DNA of 64,000 nt, taken from the NCBI GenBank assembly GCA_900757205.1, contig CAAENA010000090.1:1-64000 (forward strand). Direction: 5' to 3'. The stretch is from an uncultured Collinsella sp. (lineage in GTDB: Bacteria > Actinomycetota > Coriobacteriia > Coriobacteriales > Coriobacteriaceae). The position numbers and the translations under genes are program-made. Below are positions 8,263 through 17,029 of the stretch, piece after piece. The notes below the pieces were generated by a model, which was given only the letters and a program-made list of their open reading frames with translations, ran no database searches and was not told the origin of the DNA. The first letter of the stretch is position 1. Each line of letters starts with the position of its first letter.

Positions 8263-8309
8263 AAAAAAGGCCGCCTAGGACCAAACAATACGTCCTAGGC
8301 GGCTTTTTT
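8263..8309. terminator. Bidirectional terminator between the convergent ROK kinase and VanZ-like genes
   Basis: AAAAAAGGCCGCCTAGGAC pairs with GTCCTAGGCGGCTTTTTT, giving a T tract on both strands. The stop codon of the minus-strand VanZ-like gene (8295-8297) lies inside the stem. Confidence 0.95.
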
Positions 8310-8744
8310 GGCGTACATCAGCGACCGTAAGAGATATCGGAGCACAACGCCCGTTGCCGCTCCACAGCAGTCGATCATCACATCGGTGATCATGCCGGCG
8401 CGTCCCGGCACAAAGAGCTGAATCGTCTCGTCGATCGAGGGAATCAGCAGCAGGAACACCGCCGTGGGCAGCAGCACGTCAAAGGTGCGCCGACCCTCAA
8501 AATCAAAGGCGTGCGTTGCCAGAATGCCGAGCACCATATACTCGGTAAAATGCGCACACTTGCGAACAACAAAGTTGGTCACCCATTCATATGGAAGTCC
8601 CACGCCGTGCAGGAAGCCGCGGATAGTTTCCATGACCGTTAGGCTCAGCGAGCCCGACCCCGAGCCGGGAACCAGCGAATTGCCCCAGATCAAGAGCGCC
8701 ATCAGGCAGGTCACGACCGCCCATTTTCGATTGATCTTAACCAT
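8295..8744 (-). CDS. VanZ-like family membrane protein
   Basis: This 149-aa protein has four hydrophobic segments (about residues 7-22, 66-80, 92-106 and 120-137) and the VanZ-like signature 'RKCAHFTEYMVLGILATHAF' followed by 'IDETIQLFVPGRAGMITDVMID'. VanZ relatives are inner-membrane proteins of unclear biochemistry; VanZ itself gives low-level teicoplanin resistance. The ATG lies 7 bases after the stop of the upstream Ala-rich membrane gene and its Shine-Dalgarno sequence (GGAGG) overlaps that gene's end, so the two are co-transcribed and probably translationally coupled. Its last codons form the first half of the shared terminator hairpin. Confidence 0.85.
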   Translation of the reverse strand: MVKINRKWAVVTCLMALLIWGNSLVPGSGSGSLSLTVMETIRGFLHGVGLPYEWVTNFVVRKCAHFTEYMVLGILATHAFDFEGRRTFDVLLPTAVFLLLIPSIDETIQLFVPGRAGMITDVMIDCCGAATGVVLRYLLRSLMYAKKAA

Positions 8745-8751
8745 GCAGAAG

Positions 8752-10152
8752 TTATGCCTCCGCGCGGAGCGGCGCGAAGCTGGCGGTACCGCCCTCGATA
8801 ACGCTCAGATAGGCACGGCCCGTACGCTTGGCGGTAGAGGACTGTAGGCGCTCGATCTCTTCCTCGAGGATCTGATTGACGCGCTCGTGACGACGATTTT
8901 CCATAATGCCGGCGGCAATAGCCTCGGCTCGCTCGATGCTCTCGCGCGAGATACGGGCGGTATCCTCGGGGAACACAGCGCTGTGACGGCCGATATAGGC
9001 GGGGGCAGCAGGCTGAGGGGCAGCGACGGGAGCGGGCGCTACAACAGGAGCAGGCTCGTCAATCTCATCCAGAATCGCGGTGGCGGCGGCCCACATGTCC
9101 TCGTGGCCCGAGTAATCGGCCATGGGGACATCAACCTCGAGCGAGGCGTCCGGAAGGTCGCCGGTGTCGATGCGATCTTGGGCATCAATCGATGCGGTAA
9201 TGGCTGCAGGCTCATCGAGGTCATCGAGATCGATGTCCGCGGCACCGGAGATGATAGGCATGCTGGCGAGGTTTGCGTTGTACGGCGCAGCCTCAGCCGC
9301 CTGCTGCTGGGCAGGAGCGCCCCAAAGCGAGCTTTCGGCGGCACGGCGGGCGGCAACGGCCTCCTCGTCCGCGGCCATGGCTTCATCAACGTACGAATTG
9401 TCGGCAGAAGCGTTCGCGTCCGCCGAAGTAGCGCTGTAGGCGTTATTGACTGCCGCGTTGGCGACGAGTGCCACGAAAGCCGCCGTGCTGCCCGCAGGGG
9501 CGGCCTGGGAGCCCGACACGGCACGCGCCGCGGCGGCGATGTCGTCGCGATTGAAGGACCCGGTCTGCCCGCCGTTGGTGAGCTCGTCGATGGCGACTTG
9601 ATAGACGTCGCGCGAGTGTGCAGGGTCGCAGCTCACCAGCGAATCGTCGTCGAGCATACTGTCGATCATGGACCAAGCCTCGGCCTCGTCCATAGCATCT
9701 GCGGCTCGAGCGATGGTAGGGACACCATCATCGGCATGACGGCGCTGGAACGCACCAGTCAGGCCGGAAAGGAATGCCGAGGTAGACTGCTCCGACTGAG
9801 CCTGAGAAGCAGAAGCGGCAGCATATGGAGTCGCATCCTGCTGCTGAGCTGGAATCGAGGCGGTCTTGAACTCGCTTTGATGCTGATTGAGATTGGCGGC
9901 ACCGCCCATGGCATCGGGCTGGAACAGACGCTCTTCACGCTGCGCACGGTACTCGGAGATACCCAGCGAGGCGGCATAGATGCCCACGCCCGCCACCGCA
10001 CCGACGGCAAAGGGAACAGCGCCCGCGACAACCGTCTCGTTGACCGACGAGAACGGCAGCGTCGCGGCATACATCACCACGGGGGCGGCAAGGCCGATCC
10101 CGCAGGAAAGTCCGGCAAGGACTGCTCGTTGTGTTGCATCAGAAGAAGCCAT
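8752..10152 (-). CDS. Ala-rich membrane-anchored protein of unknown function
   Basis: The 466-aa product has two N-terminal hydrophobic segments (about residues 8-30 and 42-62), then a long acidic, Ala/Asp/Gln-rich low-complexity region with no recognisable domain, and a basic C-terminal helix ('RRHERVNQILEEEIERLQS') before 'GRAYLSVIEGG'. The topology suggests a short membrane hairpin with a cytoplasmic disordered tail. Start 10152 is preferred over an in-frame upstream GTG/ATG (10179) because GGGGAG stands 6 bases before it. It is transcribed with the VanZ-like gene. I do not recognise the family; it looks lineage-restricted. Its tail composition would fit a scaffold or division/envelope-associated protein, but that is only a guess. 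Confidence 0.7.
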   Translation of the reverse strand: MASSDATQRAVLAGLSCGIGLAAPVVMYAATLPFSSVNETVVAGAVPFAVGAVAGVGIYAASLGISEYRAQREERLFQPDAMGGAANLNQHQSEFKTASIPAQQQDATPYAAASASQAQSEQSTSAFLSGLTGAFQRRHADDGVPTIARAADAMDEAEAWSMIDSMLDDDSLVSCDPAHSRDVYQVAIDELTNGGQTGSFNRDDIAAAARAVSGSQAAPAGSTAAFVALVANAAVNNAYSATSADANASADNSYVDEAMAADEEAVAARRAAESSLWGAPAQQQAAEAAPYNANLASMPIISGAADIDLDDLDEPAAITASIDAQDRIDTGDLPDASLEVDVPMADYSGHEDMWAAATAILDEIDEPAPVVAPAPVAAPQPAAPAYIGRHSAVFPEDTARISRESIERAEAIAAGIMENRRHERVNQILEEEIERLQSSTAKRTGRAYLSVIEGGTASFAPLRAEA

Positions 10153-10396
10153 GAGCTCTCCCCATCTTCCAGCACCCAAATCGCATCATTCAGTTGGCTG
10201 CGCGAGAGAAGATGAAGCGGGGCTATGCCCCAAAGCAACGGTATATGGTTCGTTTCATCTGCGTTTTCCGTCGCGAAGCTTAAAAGCTATTATGCGAAAC
10301 CGCCCTGCCGATTGCAAGCGACGATGTCGGATTGAAACGGGAAACCTGCTGCTCGTCGGTCTTACGGTCAAAAATAAGCGCGGAGCGGCGCTATAG
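10153..10396. other. Upstream region of the Ala-rich membrane gene
   Basis: Together with the rho terminator this forms a 313-base gap. I see no gene and no clear promoter hexamers. Confidence 0.3.
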
Positions 10397-10430
10397 AAAA
10401 GGGCCGAGGCTCAAAGCCCCGACCCTTTAT
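10397..10430 (-). terminator. Rho-independent terminator downstream of rho
   Basis: On the minus strand AAAGGGTCGGGGC pairs with GCCTCGGCCCTTTT, with a T tract continuing. Confidence 0.8.
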
Positions 10431-10465
10431 CGCATTGATGACTATCGCTGCGCGTAGATGACAAC

Positions 10466-13039
10466 CTAGAACGTCTGCTCGTAGTCGCTGTGTTTTTTGG
10501 CCGAACGCACCAGGAACTCCTGGTTGGTGTTGGTGCCCTTAAGACCCTTGATAAACGATGCGGCCGCACGCTCGGTGTTGTTCATGCCTGCAAGAATGCG
10601 ACGTAGACCAAAGACAAACGGACGCATCTGCTCGTCGACCAACAGATCCTCGTTACGCGTACCGGAGGCAACGGGGTCGATAGCCGGGAAGATGCGGCGG
10701 TCGGCCAGGTCGCGGTCGAGCTTAAGCTCCATGTTGCCGGTGCCCTTGAACTCCTCAAAGATGACCTCGTCCATCTTGGAACCGGTGTCGATGAGGGCAG
10801 AGGCCAGGATGGTGAGCGAGCCACCGTTCTCGATATTGCGGGCTGCGCCCAGGAAGCGCTTGGGCGGATACAGGGCCGCCGAATCGACGCCGCCCGAAAG
10901 GATGCGGCCCGAGGCGGGCGCCGCCAAGTTGTAAGCGCGGGCGAGGCGCGTGATGGAGTCGAGCACCACCACGACGTCGCCACCCAGCTCAACAATGCGC
11001 TTGGCGCGCTCGATGACGAGCTCAGCCACGCGGGTGTGGTTGTCGGCAGGCATATCGAAGGTCGACGCCACAACCTCACCCTTGATGGAACGCTGCATAT
11101 CGGTGACCTCTTCGGGGCGCTCGTCGACGAGCAGGCAGATGAGGTGCACCTCGGGGTTGTTAATCGAGATAGACTGACAGATCTTCTTGAGGATCGTGGT
11201 CTTGCCGGCCTTGGGCGGGGACACGATCAGGCCACGCTGACCCTTGCCGATCGGTGACACGATGTCGATGGCGCGACCGGTAATAGAGTCCTTGCCGTGC
11301 TCCATGCGCAGCGGCTCGTTGGGATAGACCGGGGTGAGGTCGCCGAACTTGGGACGGTTGCGAATCTGCTCGGGGTCCAGACCGTTGACGGTCGTGATTT
11401 TGGCGAGGCCGGCGCGCTTGTCGCCGCCGCGCGAAGGACGCAGCGAGCCCTCGATGACATCGCCCGTACGCAGACGCGCGGAGCGGATGAGGTAGGCGGG
11501 CACGAAGGCGTCGTCGTTGGACTTCATGTAGCCATGGGCGTGGATGATGCCGGAGCTGTCCGGGCGAATCTGCAGAATGCCCTTGATGTCGCGGAAGCCC
11601 TCGGCCTTCGCAGCGGTGACGTAGATTTCCTCGACGAGCTCGGCCTTCTTCTTGCCGGTCGTCTCGATCTCGAACTCCTTGGCCTTCTCGCGAAGTTCGG
11701 CGACCTTCATGGCCGCGAGTTCCTCGCGCGAAAGTGTGGGCTCGGTCGGAGCGGCATTGCGCTCCTTGTTGCGCTGCTTGCGATCGCGCTGACGGTTGCG
11801 GCGGTCGTTGTTGCGGTCGTCCTTGCGCTCGTTGCGCTCGTCGTTGCGCTTGTGTTGGCGACGGTTGGGGCGAGCGCCGTCTTCGCCCTCGGCGGGGGCG
11901 GCACCATCGGTTGCGGCGGTGTCAACATTGGCCGCAGCGGCGTCATTGGCCTCGGCGCCGGAATCGACCTGCGCTTCGACATCAGTCTGCTGCTCGGACG
12001 CCTTGGCCTTAGCGGACTTCTTACGACCGCGCTTGGGCTTCTCGGACGCAGACTGTTCGACGTCCTGGGGCTCGGCGGCATCAATCGATGCATCGGCGGT
12101 CGTCTCGGCGGAATCCTCGGACGCACCCTTCTTGGCAGCCTTAGCCTTGGACGTGCGCTTAGCAGCAGTGCGACGGCTGCGACCGGGACGGACGTCGGCG
12201 GGCTCGGCATCGGCAGAAACGGCCTTGGAAGTCGTAGCATCCTGGACGGGTGCATCGGCAGCAGTTGAGGACTTGGCGGTCGCCGCGGCATCCCGAGCGG
12301 CGGCGGCTGCGGCTGCGGCCTTCTCGGCCTCGACAAAGGCCTTGGGCTTGCGACCGCGACGGTGCGGGCGCAAAGCCGGATCGACAACGGGAACTTCGCT
12401 GGCCTCGACAGGCGCAGCGGGCTCAACAGGCGATGTGCCCTCCCCTGCCGCGGAACGGACCGAAGCCTCAGTGAGCTCGGGGGTTACCCGTTCAGCAACC
12501 TGCTCGGCCTTAGCAGCCGTGCGACGGCGTGTGCGCGGTACCGGCTTCTCGGTCGGCTGGTCGGCGACAGGAGTCTCGGTGGCGGCAGGCGTCTCGAGCA
12601 CAGACGGAGCTGCAAGCTCGGTCAGAGCCGCGGCCTCGCGCTCGGCAGCACGACGGCGGGCGCGCGCCACCTGAGCCTCGCTAATCTGCGCCAACGCACG
12701 TGCCTGCGCGACCTCATCGGAAATCGGCGCCGAGGAGTCAGCTGCAACGGTGAGCTTGGCGCGCGTCGTGCGCGTGGTACGGCGCTTTGGCTTGGTGACC
12801 TCCTCGCCGTCAGCGGCAGGCTTGGCCGTGCGGCGCATGCGCTTGGGCTTTGCCGGAGCAGCCTCCTCACCAGTTGCAGGCACGGCCTTCTCAGCCGCTA
12901 CAGGCATAGGCGTCGAAGCAGCCTTAGGCGTCTCAGGAGCCGAGGCTTGCGCGGGCGCCGCGACCTGGTCCGACGCAACCGGTACAGCGGGAGCGGCCTG
13001 CGTCGTCGTTATTTCGTTTTCTTGCTGTTGATCAGACAC
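10466..13039 (-). CDS. rho: Transcription termination factor Rho with long N-terminal extension
   Basis: The 857-aa protein has a conventional Rho core in its last 425 residues: Rho N-terminal helical motif ('LSREELAAMKVAELREKA'), cold-shock-like RNA-binding domain, and the RecA-type ATPase with Walker A 'PPKAGKTT' and 'VDERPEEVTDMQ', then 'LDSITRLARAYN' and the R-loop/lid 'GVDSAALYPPKRFLGAARN'. Preceding it are about 430 residues of Ala/Glu/Lys/Arg-rich low complexity with repeated arginine patches such as 'KPKRRTTRTTRAK' and 'RRQHKRNDERNERKDDRN'. Such extensions are known in actinobacterial Rho and bind RNA or drive condensates. The start is GTG. A hexameric helicase acting on nascent RNA is expected. 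A terminator follows the gene. Confidence 0.97.
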   Translation of the reverse strand: MSDQQQENEITTTQAAPAVPVASDQVAAPAQASAPETPKAASTPMPVAAEKAVPATGEEAAPAKPKRMRRTAKPAADGEEVTKPKRRTTRTTRAKLTVAADSSAPISDEVAQARALAQISEAQVARARRRAAEREAAALTELAAPSVLETPAATETPVADQPTEKPVPRTRRRTAAKAEQVAERVTPELTEASVRSAAGEGTSPVEPAAPVEASEVPVVDPALRPHRRGRKPKAFVEAEKAAAAAAAARDAAATAKSSTAADAPVQDATTSKAVSADAEPADVRPGRSRRTAAKRTSKAKAAKKGASEDSAETTADASIDAAEPQDVEQSASEKPKRGRKKSAKAKASEQQTDVEAQVDSGAEANDAAAANVDTAATDGAAPAEGEDGARPNRRQHKRNDERNERKDDRNNDRRNRQRDRKQRNKERNAAPTEPTLSREELAAMKVAELREKAKEFEIETTGKKKAELVEEIYVTAAKAEGFRDIKGILQIRPDSSGIIHAHGYMKSNDDAFVPAYLIRSARLRTGDVIEGSLRPSRGGDKRAGLAKITTVNGLDPEQIRNRPKFGDLTPVYPNEPLRMEHGKDSITGRAIDIVSPIGKGQRGLIVSPPKAGKTTILKKICQSISINNPEVHLICLLVDERPEEVTDMQRSIKGEVVASTFDMPADNHTRVAELVIERAKRIVELGGDVVVVLDSITRLARAYNLAAPASGRILSGGVDSAALYPPKRFLGAARNIENGGSLTILASALIDTGSKMDEVIFEEFKGTGNMELKLDRDLADRRIFPAIDPVASGTRNEDLLVDEQMRPFVFGLRRILAGMNNTERAAASFIKGLKGTNTNQEFLVRSAKKHSDYEQTF

Positions 13040-13210
13040 AGTGTTTGCTCAACTTTCTTTTCAAGCCCTGTGATCACATGCTCCCTGCATAAACCTTCAG
13101 GGCGGCTAAACAGTCTAGTTCCGTTCAAAACGACGGACATCATTGATCTGTATCGAGATGATTGCGTCAACTACGCAGCGTTAGTGTAACACAACCGCCG
13201 CCACCTGCAA

Positions 13211-13262
13211 CTTAGTCATTGGGGGAACGTTCTTAAACGATTAGTCAAAAGGGACACTCTTT
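13211..13262. repeat. Intergenic repeat, family C, copy 1
   Basis: The segment TAGTCATTGGGGGAACGTTC, followed by TTAAACGATTAGTC and a GGGACACTCTT tail, matches copy 2 at 32511-32562 with a few changes. Its internal GTCATT / TTAGTC ends are roughly inverted. It lies in the 530-base gap between argS and rho. Confidence 0.6.
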
Positions 13263-13296
13263 GTTTGCCACCCACAAATCTGACTGCCTCCGCCAA

Positions 13297-13444
13297 AACT
13301 ATGGCGGTTTACTACGATGAATCGCTCAACCGCGACCACTCCGAAACTTGTTGAACTAAAACCGCAGGTAGATACCTTGCACTTTTTAGCAAAAAGCCGG
13401 CGTGGTTAGAATTCCTCAATTCATCGTAGTAAACCGGCATAGTT
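13297..13444 (-). repeat. Structured inverted repeat, family D, copy 1
   Basis: Outer arms of 26 bp (13297-13322 and 13419-13444) match with one mismatch. The interior, read on the minus strand, shares the blocks ACCACGCCGGC, ACCTGCGG (13362-13369) and GTGGTCG with the copies at 34381 and 37475. The outer stem sequence is unrelated to theirs. It lies in the argS-rho gap with no T tract. Confidence 0.7.
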
Positions 13445-13490
13445 TCGTATTTCTAGCAGCTCCAAATTCGTCAATACGTCGGCGTTTGCG

Positions 13491-13523
13491 AAAAAAGCCC
13501 GACCTCCGTGGGAGATCGGGCTT
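13491..13523 (-). terminator. Rho-independent terminator downstream of argS
   Basis: On the minus strand AAGCCCGATCTCC pairs with GGAGGTCGGGCTT and is followed by TTTT. Confidence 0.9.
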
Positions 13524-13569
13524 ATAGGGCTCAGTTAAACCAAACCTACACGGTCAAATGACCCGCAGG

Positions 13570-15423
13570 TTACATCTGCTCGGGCGCGGAAACGCCAACG
13601 AGGGTGAGCACCAGGGCGAGCGTCACGCGGACGGCATCGCAAGCGGCCAGACGGGCACGCGAAAGTTCGGGGTCGACGGGACGGCCCTCGCTCGGCAGAA
13701 CCTGGCAGGCAGCGTAGAAGCTGTGGAAGTCACCGGCGAGCTCCTCGGCAAAGTGCGTCAGACGGAACGGGGCGCGATCGCGAGCGCAGCTGGCGATCAG
13801 GTCGGTAAGCTCATTGAGCTTGCGCGAAAGGGCGAGCTCGGTCGGGTCGGTCAGCAGCGAGTAATCGACGTTCTCACCGATGGCCTTGGCGGCAACGGCC
13901 TTCATGCCCATCTCGTCGGCCTGCTCAGGCGTTACGTCAGCGGCACGGCGCAGGATGGAGCAGACGCGAGCGTGAGCGTACTGCACGTAATAGACCGGGT
14001 TGGAGTTGTCGCGCTTCTTAACGGCCTCAATGTCGAAGTCGACCATCTGGTTGGAGCTCTTGGAGATGAGCGTGTAGCGAGCGGCATCGGAGCCGACCTC
14101 GTCGACGAGCTCCTGCAGGGTCACCATGGTGCCCTTGCGCTTGGACATACGGACGGGCTTGCCGTTACGCAGCAGGTTGACGAGCTGGCCCAGTAGAACC
14201 TCGAACTTGCCGGGGTAACCCAGAGCGTCGCAGACGCAGCGGACGCGCTCGATGTAACCGTGGTGGTCGGCGCCCCAGATGTCGATGACGTGATCGACGC
14301 GCTGGAACTTATCCCAGTGATAGGCGACGTCGGAGGCGAAGTAGGTGTACTCGCCGTCGGACTTGATCAGGACGCGGTCCTTGTCGTCGCCCAGGTCGGT
14401 GGAACGGAACCACAGGGCGCCGTCCTTGGTGTAGAGGTAGCCCATCTTGTCGAGCTTCTCAAAAGCGCGGTCGACGGCAGAGGTGCCGGCGGTCTCGCCC
14501 TCGGTGTCCTTCACGTACAGCGAGCGCTCGGAGTACCAACGATCAAAGTCGCAGTTGACGGCGTGGCAGAGGTCGCGCATGTTGTCGACCATCTTCACGT
14601 AGCCGCGCTCACGGAAGCTCTCCATGCGCTCCTGCGGATCGGCGTCGACCCACTTGTCACCGTCGGTGCGCCAGAACTCGGCAGCCTCATCGATGATGTA
14701 GTCGCCGCCGTAGGAGTCCTTGCCCAGGGTCTCGGCAAAGTTGTCCTGATACGGATGGGTCTCGGGATGTTCGTCGTTCTCGTCGGCAACGAAGGCGTCG
14801 CGATCGGCGATCAGCAGCTTGTGAGCCTCGTCGATATCCACACCCTGCTTGGCAATGATATCGGCAAGCTGCATATAGCGCGTGCTGATGGAGTTGCCGA
14901 AGGTGTTCATCTGGGAGCCGTGATCGTTGATGTAGAACTCACGCTGGATGTCGTAACCGGCATGGTCCATGACGCGGCAAAGGGAGTCGCCCAGAGCGGC
15001 CCAGCGGCCGTGGCCGATGTGCATGGGGCCGACGGGGTTGGCGGAGACGAACTCGACCTGAGTCTTCAGGCCGCCGCCGACGTTGGACTTAGCAAAGTCC
15101 ATACCCTTCTCGCGGGCCTCGCCAAAGATGGCGTTCTTGACGGCGACGGAGAGGTAGAAGTTGATGAAACCGGGGCCGGCGATCTCGACCTTCTCGATCG
15201 CGGGGTCCTCGGGCATATGGGCAACGACGGCCTCGGCGATCTTGCGCGGGGCGCAGTGAGCCAGCTTGGCGGACTTCAGGGCCATGGTGGAGGTCCACTC
15301 GCCATGAGAAGTATCAGCCGGTCGCTCGATAGCGCAATCGTCAAGTTCAAATGCGGAAAGGTCGCCGGCCTCCTGGGCCGCTGCAAGCGCAGCGCGTACC
15401 AGCTCTTCAATCTTCTCGGGCAT
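13570..15423 (-). CDS. argS: Arginyl-tRNA synthetase
   Basis: The 617-aa protein is a class I aminoacyl-tRNA synthetase of the ArgRS family. It has an N-terminal Add-1 type domain, the ATP motif 'HIGHGRWAALGDSL' at about 142-155, 'EFYINDHGSQM', the KMSKS-equivalent 'VRMSKRKGT' (about 385-393), and the DALR anticodon-binding C-terminal domain. It charges tRNA-Arg with arginine. The start at 15423 is set by AAGGAGG 7 bases upstream; a longer frame from 15492 lacks a Shine-Dalgarno sequence. It is a single-gene unit closed by a terminator. I saw no T-box in its leader. Confidence 0.97.
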   Translation of the reverse strand: MPEKIEELVRAALAAAQEAGDLSAFELDDCAIERPADTSHGEWTSTMALKSAKLAHCAPRKIAEAVVAHMPEDPAIEKVEIAGPGFINFYLSVAVKNAIFGEAREKGMDFAKSNVGGGLKTQVEFVSANPVGPMHIGHGRWAALGDSLCRVMDHAGYDIQREFYINDHGSQMNTFGNSISTRYMQLADIIAKQGVDIDEAHKLLIADRDAFVADENDEHPETHPYQDNFAETLGKDSYGGDYIIDEAAEFWRTDGDKWVDADPQERMESFRERGYVKMVDNMRDLCHAVNCDFDRWYSERSLYVKDTEGETAGTSAVDRAFEKLDKMGYLYTKDGALWFRSTDLGDDKDRVLIKSDGEYTYFASDVAYHWDKFQRVDHVIDIWGADHHGYIERVRCVCDALGYPGKFEVLLGQLVNLLRNGKPVRMSKRKGTMVTLQELVDEVGSDAARYTLISKSSNQMVDFDIEAVKKRDNSNPVYYVQYAHARVCSILRRAADVTPEQADEMGMKAVAAKAIGENVDYSLLTDPTELALSRKLNELTDLIASCARDRAPFRLTHFAEELAGDFHSFYAACQVLPSEGRPVDPELSRARLAACDAVRVTLALVLTLVGVSAPEQM

Positions 15424-15765
15424 AGATCCTCCTTGTGTTAAAGCCCCCGAGCTCTTGGTCACTCGTAGGGCAAAAGCCAGAGTTTGTAGCACTCTATCAC
15501 AAGCGGTAGCTACTGTCGCAGGGTAAAGTTAATCGATATTGCATATGCACAAAAATGACTACAGCTCGCACAGGGCCACTCAAAGATAGCGGTCTGCCTG
15601 CTGATTGTGCACCTGCCCAAAATGCATAAACATGTGCATGAGCTGCTCGGAATATCGAATACTCTTACCTATCGGAATTGTGTGCTTTTCCTGCATAAAG
15701 TGATGGTTTGCGCACGTCAGCGTGGTATTCTAGACATACGCAAATTCGTATAAGTTGGAGGTAGC
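15424..15765. other. Divergent promoter region argS / carD
   Basis: This 342-base gap carries the promoters of both flanking genes. A -10-like TATTCT (about 15727-15732) lies 34 bases before carD. No gene is visible. Confidence 0.35.
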
Positions 15766-16251
15766 ATGTTCTCAATCGGTCAACACGTCATTCATCCGGG
15801 TCAGGGCGTCTGCACCGTCGTCGGTTTTAGGGACGACACGCCGCAGCCCATGTTGCTGCTCGAGACCAAGCAGGGGCATGCGCAGACGATTCTAATGTAC
15901 CCCGTGGCGCAGGCCAACCGTCTACATGCCGCCATCTCTCAACAGGATGCCGAGCACCTGCTGAGCCACTACGACGAGCTGGAGTGCGACACCTTTACCG
16001 AGCGCAACAGCTCGCTTGAGGAAACGCACTTTAAGCAGCAGCTTAAGCTAGGCGCACCCGAGACGGTCCGTGTGGCAAAAACCATGATGCACCGCATTCG
16101 CCAGGCCGAGGAAGCTGATAAAAAGCCCAGCTCCTACTACATGCGCGTACTCAAGGAGGCCAAGCGTCGTTCCATCGAGGAGTTCGCCGTGGCCTTGGGC
16201 GTCACCGAGGAGGACGCCGAAGCTCGCCTAGCCCAAGCCGCCCTCAACTAA
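15766..16251 (+). CDS. CarD family transcriptional regulator
   Basis: The 161-aa protein has a CarD/TRCF RNA polymerase-interacting Tudor-like domain at its N-terminus ('FSIGQHVIHPGQGVCTVVGF') and a helical C-terminal part ('SSYYMRVLKEAKRRSIEEFAVALG') like that of CarD/CdnL. CdnL proteins bind the RNA polymerase beta subunit and stabilise open complexes, especially at rRNA promoters. The gene has a good Shine-Dalgarno sequence (TTGGAGG). A palindromic REP-like element directly follows the stop and probably ends the transcript. Confidence 0.9.
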   Translation: MFSIGQHVIHPGQGVCTVVGFRDDTPQPMLLLETKQGHAQTILMYPVAQANRLHAAISQQDAEHLLSHYDELECDTFTERNSSLEETHFKQQLKLGAPETVRVAKTMMHRIRQAEEADKKPSSYYMRVLKEAKRRSIEEFAVALGVTEEDAEARLAQAALN

Positions 16252-16263
16252 CCCATCCGCGCC

Positions 16264-16305
16264 AAAAACCACCACAAAGGGGACAGACACCTTTGTGGTG
16301 GTTTT
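16264..16305. repeat. REP-like palindrome, family A (copy 1)
   Basis: AAAACCACCACAAAGG pairs with CCTTTGTGGTGGTTTT around a GGACAGACA-type loop. A/T ends on both strands let it work as a two-way terminator. It lies 13 bases after carD. Confidence 0.85.
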
Positions 16306-16359
16306 CTTGTTCTAGTAGTATTCATTCTTATCGATACCCACGAGCACAAGGAGTCTCTT

Positions 16360-16959
16360 ATGGCAGAGCCGCTTACCGCCGGAATCACCCGCGACCGCGC
16401 GTTCGAACTGCTCAACGAACACAACAAGGACCCGTTCCACATCACCCATGGCGAGACGGTCGAGGGCACTATGCGCTACTTTGCGCGCGAGTTCGACCCC
16501 GAGAACGAGGAGTTTTGGGGCATCGTCGGTCTGCTGCACGACCTGGATTGGGAGGAGCATGAGGACGACCCCATGAACCACACCATCTATGCTGCCGAGA
16601 TTCTTGAGGGCGAAGGTGCGTCTCCCGAGCTCATTCGCGCCATCCAGACGCACACGTCCGATTTCAACACCTCGCTGCCCAAACCCGAGCTGCAGATGGA
16701 AAAGATCCTGTTTGCCTGCGATGAGCTCACCGGCCTAATCGGCGCTGCAGTCATCATGCGCCCGAGCAAGAGCGTTATGGACTTTACGACCAAGTCGCTC
16801 AAGAAGAAGTTCAAGGACAAACGCTTTGCCGCCGGCTGCTCGCGCGACGTGATTTCGCAGGGCGCCGAGTTGTTGGGCTGGGAGCTCCCCGAGCTCTTTG
16901 ACCGCACCATAGCGGCCATGCAGTCCTTCGCCCCCGACCGCGATACCTTCCAGGCCTAA
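16360..16959 (+). CDS. HD domain hydrolase
   Basis: The 199-aa protein carries an HD metal-dependent phosphohydrolase pattern: His in 'HITHGETVEG' (about 27-36), the HD pair in 'GLLHDLDWEEHEDD' (about 57-70), a further His in 'NHTIYAAEIL', then 'QTHTSDF', and Asp in 'ACDELTGLI' (about 125). HD proteins hydrolyse phosphoesters of nucleotides or nucleic acids; the substrate is not evident. The region 'KSLKKKFKDKRFAAGCSRDVI' is common in the related 'HAD/HDIG' hydrolases of Firmicutes and Coriobacteria. Shine-Dalgarno AAGGAG precedes the ATG. It ends convergently to proA with a REP-like palindrome between. Confidence 0.8.
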   Translation: MAEPLTAGITRDRAFELLNEHNKDPFHITHGETVEGTMRYFAREFDPENEEFWGIVGLLHDLDWEEHEDDPMNHTIYAAEILEGEGASPELIRAIQTHTSDFNTSLPKPELQMEKILFACDELTGLIGAAVIMRPSKSVMDFTTKSLKKKFKDKRFAAGCSRDVISQGAELLGWELPELFDRTIAAMQSFAPDRDTFQA

Positions 16960-16974
16960 CCGCCCACGCCACCT

Positions 16975-17015
16975 AAAACCGCCACAAAGGGGACAGGCAC
17001 CTTTGTGGCGGTTTT
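16975..17015. repeat. REP-like palindrome, family A (copy 2)
   Basis: AAAACCGCCACAAAGG pairs with CCTTTGTGGCGGTTTT. Compared with copy 1, A-to-G and T-to-C changes occur together in the two arms, so pairing is kept. It separates the convergent HD gene and proA. Confidence 0.85.
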
Positions 17016-17029
17016 CGTTTACGAGGGGT

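Noticed and set aside
8887..10215. A 442-codon plus-strand frame
   Set aside because: It is antisense to the Ala-rich membrane protein gene, has no Shine-Dalgarno sequence, and its composition is that of a shadow frame.
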